Source: Hyposmocoma kahamanoa (Eukaryota; Arthropoda; Insecta; Lepidoptera; Cosmopterigidae). From it: a DNA stretch of 64,000 nucleotides. Position numbers and translations under genes: made by a program. This document shows positions 25,201 to 34,200 of this stretch, one piece after another (position 1 is the stretch's first letter; every line of letters begins with the position of its first letter). Below the pieces are notes generated by a model, which did not search any database, was not told the origin of the DNA, and saw only the letters and a program-made list of their open reading frames with translations. The DNA is taken from assembly GCF_003589595.1 (NCBI RefSeq), contig NW_020653852.1:6740065-6804064 (forward strand), written 5' to 3'.

Positions 25201-28200
25201 AGTCGACAGAGTCACCCCCGGACGAGTCGCCTGGCAAGCGGCGCGCGCGGCGGTCGCCTACCCCTGGCGTGCGTTCGCCGGCCTATTCCGATATCTCGGA
25301 CGACGCGGCTCCTACTGAAGGCGCTCCGGACCCTGAAGGACATCGACCTTTCCCGGTGTATCATCAGGTAAGGAACATATCCATCCTTTAATTTCTAGCC
25401 TTGAATCATTATTACTGTTGCCGAATGTGTACCTGGGTACAATCACCCAAAATTTAATAATCGGTGTCTGTACGCAGTACTACGGACAACCTCCATATTT
25501 ACCACCGGCGCACGCGACTACCGCGCCACCACCCACAGACAAAGGCAAAGATGACCACAAGGGAGATCCAAAGGCTGATCTCAAAGTACGTTACTTTTAT
25601 GTTTTTAAATCAAGATCTTTAGTACTTCTCACTAACTCCAGAATATGGCTACCCATTCTGTTCAGTATAATGGCAACGTTCGCAGACACTTATCGTCAAA
25701 AACTATTGTACAGTTTTTGATGTTTTCTGTTGCGTTGGATTTTGTGAGATTACAGTAAAAACACTCCCAAACCGATCTCAACTTTAAGAGTTTCAATTTC
25801 TAAATAAACAAACCAAAATCCTTGGGTTGTCCCAAAACCGTATTAGGCTAATATAGTGGACTGTAGACTGAAATAATTTGAATTAGTTTCGATTACAGGA
25901 CGTGAAACCCGAAGGAGGTCCACCAAAGGTTCTACCTCAGCATTTCTATCCGTACAACTACGTACCAAACTTTCCTTATAATGTCGAAGGAGGACCTCCG
26001 GGGCCACCTCTAGATGACAAGAACAAAGAGACTGACCGGTCCAAGACTACACCAAGTCCGCTGGATAAGAGCAAGCAAAGACTACCTGACGGAAAAGAGA
26101 ACCCTGCCAGGCCGAATGATAATCATCAGATACTGAAAGAGAGTATTGAAATGAAAGCTCAGATGGGTCCATATGCCTTCCAACGGCCGCCACATGCAAG
26201 GGAAGAGGAGTTAAGAAGGTATTTTATGATTTTAACTTAATAGCTTTTCGGTTTACAATCAATGTCAACATTGTACGCTTTGTTTTGATCGTACTTTAGG
26301 CGAATAGATTAATATTTTCGGTTAAATATATTATACGACCATTCGTGATAGGTATTATAGAAAGCAACTGAAGGATATGTCCAGGAGGAGGCTCGGTAAC
26401 CTCCCTGTGTATATTGTATTAGATTGAGCGTTACTAGCCAATTGGCCAAACGTGTAGGGCAAATTCTTGTTATATGTGGTGGTGTTGTTGGAATATTATT
26501 GTAACTACTATGCATTTTCTGCAGATACTACATGACGCTTGAGCAACGCAGGAAAGAAGGCGAAAGACCTCTGGGGGGCCCAGTGGGGCCGGGCGTGGGG
26601 GCTGCGGGGGGCGCGGGCGCGGCGGCGGGCGGGGGCCGGCCGCCGCCGCAGCCCGCTCACAAGCCGCCCACCACCAAAGATTCTAAGGACGACAAACCTA
26701 AGGACGAACCTAAGGTAAGTAATTTCATTCAAAAAATTCAAGAGTTCAGACTGCTACACCCAATAAAGAAACCAAAAATTGTGCTCTATCATTGAGCACG
26801 ATTGAAGAAACTAAATGCGTACCCTATGGCACACAATGAGAAAAGCAAATACGTGGCTAATGTCACCCAATGAAGGAACCAAATACCTGCCAACGGCACC
26901 CAATAAAGAGACTAAATACATGCCCAATGGCACATAACGAAAAAACAAAATACGTACCCTATGGCACCCAAAAAAAGAAACTAAAATTCCTGTTCTATCA
27001 TTGAGCACGATTGAAGAAACTAAATACGTACCCAATGACACACAATGAAGAAAACAAATACGTGCCCAACGGTACTTAACGAAGAAACAAAGCGTATCCA
27101 ATGGCACCCAATAAAGGAAACAAATACAATAAATAGGGAACGAAATAAAAGTAAAGTAGGTAGCAGTAGTGTGCGAAAATCAATGATACTCCTCTGTTAC
27201 AAACACAACATGACTGTACTAGTACCTAAACTTAAGGTTTAATTTAAATTTTTCACGTTCACAGGTGAAACAAGAAGGCCAAAAGCCTACAACAGAAACG
27301 CAAGGGCCTCCTCCACCCCCAACATCGCAGTATTACCTTCCACCATATATGCAGGCCCCTCACTACGGGGCGCTCCCATTCGACCCCGTGTACCGCGCTC
27401 CCCTTAGCCCCATGTTGGTGGGAGGCTTCGGCGGCGGCTGGACCGTGCCGAGATACCATGCGCCTGAGGATCTATCAAGACCTGGAGCGCCGGCCAAGTT
27501 AGATCTGTTGCCACCAGGTAAGGAAATATATTTTTATAAATTGACTCATCCGTAGAACAAGGACTTACGTGCAAGACTACTTCTTCTCAGGACATTGTAC
27601 ATTTCGTTCGTTGTTCTTTGCTATGGATATTAGATCGACCGTTTGTTCGATTTTATATTTCCGAAACGAAATAAGATATAAATAACAATTCTGAAAACAC
27701 CTATAGATACGTTTTAGTTTCAATAACAAGATTATTGTTTATCCTCTTTTCACTGTATCTCACAAAGTGCTCTGTTCTTCGGATGACTCGAAATATTTTA
27801 TATTTAACTCACTAAAGAATTTTGGATCTTAATTTAATGTATTAAAGAGTCTTGTAGCCTCTGCTGGCGATTGGGTTGAAACATACCTTATAAGGTGATT
27901 CAAGATCATCATCATCAAACTTATCTTGTCGATGGAGCATCTTCCAATCATCTCTCTTAAAAGCCAGCTCCTTGACCTCCTTATATGACACGGCACCGGC
28001 CTCTTCCTTTATTTGGTCTATGTAACTGCGCCTAGGTCGACCTCTTCTCCTCTCCCGCTCGATCTTTCCCTCCAAAATGGTCTTAAAGAAGTAGTCGTGT
28101 CGTATGAAATGTCCAATCGTTTTCCCGCGTCTATGCTCTATAGTATTTTAATTCAAGATAAGGGTTTAAATATGGTTAGTAGCAGTAGAGCTCCACGTGG

Positions 28201-31200
28201 AAGAGTTCGTCCATCATCATCGAGATCTTTTCATTGTATGGGACAAAAAAGCGGGACAGCAGAAGTTGGACAAATTTCATGAAATGTTTTTTTTGTTATA
28301 CAAAATGAATAAAATTGACATTTTTTTTAATGTTTATAGACTCAGTTTGTTATAAGGATGACAAAAAAAATCGGGACAGCGGAAGTTGGTCAAATTGAAT
28401 AACAAAAATCTTCTTTGGTTTCGGGATTTCTCCATATCATTTAAAAAAAACACACTCTTTATACGTAAAAAATCCATTATACCCGAAATAAATATGAAAT
28501 GAAATTATTTTTATTTGCATAAGATATGGTTAAAAAAGTTTTACAAATGAGTTAATAATTTGTTAATTGTTATTAATTGCCTAAAATAGGCAGGCTGCCT
28601 AACACATCCTTCCAGTGTGGAGGGAGAGTCCCCACATAACCCCTGAGAAAAAAAAGGCTGCCTAACATGTATACAAATTTATTGATTCTGTTACATAAAT
28701 TATCAATATGGCTGTTATAATTAAGATTTTTGTCCAGCCATAGTCCTAAAAATTGTTTGTTATCAGTTATACAAATCTATTGATTCTTATAATGTTCATT
28801 TAGATTAAGTTGTGATTTTCCCTATAAAGCAAACTGAATGTAATTTGTTTTTGTCAGATTTACATGTAAATTATTGTTATTAAGCCATTCCATTACGGAT
28901 TCTATAGTAACGTTAATGTCGTTTTCATATTCGTTTACATATTTTTTATTAGACATCACTATAATGGATAAGTCGTCTGCAAATAATACACAGTTATGGT
29001 CTGTCACTTTAGGTAGATCATTAATATACAGCATAAACAACAAGGGACCCAATACACTACCCTGTGGAACACCGTTTTTATTATGTTTGTATTCTGAGTT
29101 ATAAATTGATTGAATATCATGATCACCTATTGCGTGCACTTCGACACTCTGCATTCTATTCTTCAAAAAAGAGTCCATCCACAGCAGAGGTAAGCCTCGA
29201 ACACCATAACGCTCAAGCTTTTGTAATAGAGTATCATGAAACACAAAATCAAATGCCCTAAACATGTCAAAAAATAGAGCTGTTACATGCTTTTTTTATC
29301 TAAACTTTGTGTAATAGCGTTAGTCAGTCTGAAACAAGCATCTGACGTTGTCCTTCTTTTTCGGAAACCATACTGTTCATCTCTAATAATCTTAAATTTC
29401 ACACAGTAGTCGTACAATTGAGCATACATACTCCTTTCGAATACTTTAGACAAGACTGGTGTTAACGTAATAGGTCGATAGTTGCTTATATCAGCCTCAT
29501 CTCCATTTTTGTAAATAGGTTTAATAATAGATTTTTTTAATATGTCTGGGAACACACCTGTTTCAAAAGATAAGTTGATTAAATAAGTTAAAATTGGTGC
29601 TAATTCGTGTCCACACATCATCATTATTTTGATTGATATCTCATCAAAGCCACAAGCATTGGAATTTCTTAGTGTTGATATAATTTTGAGAACATCGTGT
29701 ACTGCTACTGGCTTTAAAAAAAAGGAGTAAGCAGATTGTTCGACTGATAATAACTTACTAATATTACCATAATTTGTTGGTTTGGTTACTAATTTTTTGG
29801 GCGTTTTGGGGGCTCCACCTACATACATCTTGGAGCCCAAGCTAACCTCACCTGCAAGTGGTGCGCCTGCTGATAGACGGACGAGGCTCTAGCGAGGGGT
29901 TTTCCCTTTCGGGGGTTGGGAGGTCAGACGGCAGTCGCTCCCGTAAAAACCAACACCGCCACATCAACTTATGGAAGTCAACAGAAGGATATGGCATAGG
30001 GATAGGGCGCCGCCGCAAAACGGCGCGCAGGAGCCTCGCCCGACTTCTGTGGCAAGTGGACTAGGGCTACCGTGTCAAGGGTGGGCACGGTTAAAGAGGC
30101 GAGCCCCTACCCATCATAGGAAGCTCCGCTTTGCCACGTGGAACATTGGCACGCTGACTGGACGCGCGAGGGAGCTAGCAGACGTGCTTTCCAGGCGGAG
30201 GGTCGCCGTGGCGTTCCTGCAGGAGACTCGGTGGAAAGGCAGCAGATCCCGGCTCATTGGGAATGGCTACAAGCTGATCTACACCGGTGCTCCTGGGGGC
30301 GTGAACGGGGTGGCCGTGGTGCTCTCCGAGGAGTTTCACGATCACGTCCTGGAAGTGAAACGCTTTAGCGACCGGCTTATGGTAGTGAGGGTGCTTATCG
30401 AAGGGGTCGTGACCCACTTGATAGGCGCCTACGCACCTCAGGCCGGTTGCAGCGACACGGACAGGGCGAGGTTCTGGGATCAACTCGGGGAAGTGCTGAG
30501 TGCCATTCCTTTGTCTCAGGCAGTCGTCTTGGGTGGCGACCTGAACGGTCATGTGGGTGAGGCGTGTGAAGGGTTCGAGCGGGTCCACGGTGGCTACGGG
30601 TACGGCAGTCGCAACGCGGAGGGAGGAGACATCCTCACAACGTGTGCGGCGGCCGATCTCGCCATCGTGAACACGTTCTTTAAAAAGAACCCCGAGCATT
30701 TAATCACCTATAAGAGCGGCGGACACGCCACCCAAATCGATTTCCTACTCACCAGGAGACACCATATCAGCAAAGTGGCCAACTGCAAGGTCATACCAGG
30801 TGAGAGTCTCACTGCGCAACACCGTCTTCTTGTCATGGATCTCTGCGTAAAGCCGGCCGACAAGCCCGCTGAGCGCTGCCGACGCCAAATCAGATGGTGG
30901 CGGCTTGATAGTACCACGTCTCAGGAGTTCATCTCAGCGATCGGCGATAAATGCGCCGACACTGAAGGTGATCTAGTCCAGAACCACTGGGACAACATTC
31001 AGACTGCCATATCTGAGGCGGCGAAAGCGGTGCTGGGCTTGTCCAAGGGTGGTCGCAAATGTGACAAAGAAACTTGGTGGTGGAACGACACAGTCCAGAG
31101 GGAGGTGAGGGTGAAGAAAGCCCTCTTCAAAACGTGGCAAGCGTCCGAATCTTCTGAAGACCGCGACGCATATAGGGATGCCAAACGTGCCGCTAAGAAA

Positions 31201-34200
31201 GCTGTAGCCAGAGCCAGACGGGACCACTTGCAGCCGTTGTATGACAAGTTGGAATCGTCTGAGGGGCAGAAGCTTATCTTTAAGCTGGCACGTTCGAGGG
31301 TCTTAGCGGCACAAGATATTTCCAAGTGTCGCTGCATTAAAGACCCTCATGGCAACCTTATATGCGAGGTCGACGCGGTGAAGGAGAGATGGCGCTCATA
31401 TTTCCACGAGCTGCTGAATCAGCAGCACAGAGAGGTGCAGCCACCGGTCCTCCCTCCGAATCAGGGACTAGTGCGACCGGTAACGCCTGAGGAAGTCCAC
31501 TTAGCTCTTCGTCGCATGAAGAATCGGAAAGCTGTCGGAGCCGATAGGGTTCCCATCGAGGCCTGGAAGGCAATGGGTCCCCGTGGTGTGGGCATCCTTA
31601 CCGGCCTCTTTAATCGCGTGCTCCTCACCGGTAAAATCCCTAACCAATGGAGACTGAGTATTATCACTCCAGTCTTCAAAGGGAAGGGATCGGTGCAGGA
31701 GTGTGGCGATTATCGGGGCATAAAGGTCATGTCCCACACCATGAAGCTCTTCGAGCGTATAATAGACTCTCGGATCCGACAGGAGAGTGCTGTCTCGGAG
31801 GGTCAATATGGGTTTCGGCCTGGTCTTGGGACCATGGATCCTGTTTTTGCCCTAAGGGTCATCATGGAGAAATACAGATTGAAGAATACGCCTCTGCATT
31901 TCATGTTTCTTGACATGCAGAAGGCCTTCGACTGTATCCCCCGTGTAATGATCTGGTGGGCACTGAGATCCAAAGGGGTACCAGAAGCTTATATTGACAT
32001 CATCCGAGACATGTACCGCGATTCCGATTCCATGGTTAGGACTGCTGTTGGTGACACTAAACCCTTCCCTGTCACAGTCGGAGTTCACCAGGGCTCAGTT
32101 CTCAGTCCCTATCTGTTCAGCGTGATATTAGACGAGGTCTCAAGCTCCATCCGAGACACGCATGAGCAACCCCCGTGGATGCTTATGTACGCTGACGATA
32201 TCGCGCTGGCGGATGCGGATAGAGGGAGACTGGTACGACGAGTGAATGTGTGGAAGGAGTCGCTTGAGAACGGCGGTCTGAGACTAAATGTGGCGAAGAC
32301 TGAGTACATGGTCTGCAACGCTACAGATCCCCTACCCGTACGCATAGGCGAAGACGCGGTCGAGCCTACGGGCCAGTTTAAATACTTGGGATCTGTACTT
32401 AGCGCGTCCGGAGACATCGACTGCGACGTCAGAGCCCGAATCGCAGCCGCTTGGGCAAAGTGGCGTGAGGTGACTGGTGTAATTTGTGACCCCAAGATGC
32501 CGGTTAAGCTGAAAGGACAGGTCTATAAATCCATCATTAGGCCTGTCCTTTTATATGGCAGTGAAACGTGGCCCGTACTTGAGCGTCATAAGCAGGAGCT
32601 GCGTGTCACGGAAATGAAGATGCTGCGCTGGATGTGTGGAGTTTCACGGAAAGACCGTGTCAGAAACTCCCGCATCCGCGGCAGCCTTCATGTCCGTGAC
32701 ATTGCAGATAAACTGCAAGAAAGCCGCCTACGTTGGTACGGCCACATCTTACGGAAACCGGCATGCTACGTGGGAAACAAATGTCTGGCTATGCCACCTC
32801 CGCCGGGCCCCGGTAGAAGGGGCAGACCCAAGAAGTGCTGGCTTGACGTCGCCAAGGGTGATATGCGTGCCAATGGTCTCACCACTAAGGATGCCGAAGA
32901 CCGTGCAAAGTGGAGGAGAAAAAGTAGGAAAGCGGATCCCGGGCTCCGCAGCAACCCTGCTGAGGACGCAACCGGGACAACGCTAAGATGAGAGAGAGAG
33001 AGAGGTTGTGAGTGTCAAGGCAATAAAGTAATCATTAAATGATGTAGCAATCTTCTTGGGATCAGTGATAGTATTATTTCCATTTATAATCTTCTTAATT
33101 TCATTTGGAACTTTAGAAACAGTTTGTTCTTTTATTAAGTTCCAAGCCGCTTTACATGAGTTTGCATTATTACTCATATATTTATTAAAATGCAGTTTTT
33201 GGGACCAAACAGTGCATTTTTTATACAGTGCATTGAATATTATAGTAAGTAACTATATCTCCGTGGCAAATATCACAGACAACACGCCAAAAGTATTTTA
33301 GGAAAAACAGACACATACATTACGTATTAATGGTTACAGCGCCACTAGCCTGACAAACAATGTATTGCTACGCATTGACAGCTGACGAACGCTGTGAAGG
33401 CCCTGTGCATTGGTTCCGTTCATGGCAAATTCGACACAAAAGGCGGTATAAACCAATAATAAATACACAAACAACTTTTATACAGGAGAGTGAATTTATT
33501 TGATTTATAAGTTTTTATCTAATGATATTACATATAATATCATTAGATAAATATCACATATGATATTATAATATTTTATTATAAACTATATTTATCGATG
33601 CATCAATTTTAATTATACCCCGTGTTGGTTTTTCAGGCCACGGCGCCCAGTACGCGTACGGCGGCGGGCACGGAGGGCCTCACAAGATCCACGAGCTGCA
33701 GGAGCACGCGAAGTCGCCGCAGGGCAAGCCGGCGCCGCGCGGCGACCGCGACCAGCCCAAAGACGCGCCTGCGCGCTCGCCGCCGCCGCAGCGCCACGTG
33801 CACACACACCACCACACGCACGTCGGCCTGGGCTACCCGCTCTACCCGCCGCCCTACCCTGGTACGTACGGTCCCACCGGTGCTAGGGTTTGCGGAACTG
33901 GTTCCCGATGCCGGGTTCAGCTGAGGGGGTCGATTCAGAACCTTACGATAACTCGGTTGTTCGACGGATTCGATTTGATATCGTACGATTTCTTTTTATT
34001 CACAATACCCGCATCGAACGTCAAACTGTCGTATTCGAAACTCAACCGAAATGACACCTGTACGATTAATCGAGCTTCTCGACTGGCAAAGGCCACAAAT
34101 GTTATTCAGAACAGTTATCGAATGAAAGTTACCGAACCTCCTGTTGTTTATAAAGCAAGATTGTAATATGGAAATCTCTTATTATTTTAAATAAAGTCTG

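Noticed and set aside
28241..28400. Two direct copies of a GGGACAGCRGAAGTTGG word 118 bases apart
   Set aside because: Only about 40 bp are shared and no wider element structure is visible. Probably a small local duplication in old repeat sequence.
30175..32495. Several minus-strand open frames of 70-174 codons
   Set aside because: They are shadows of the intact retrotransposon ORF on the plus strand.
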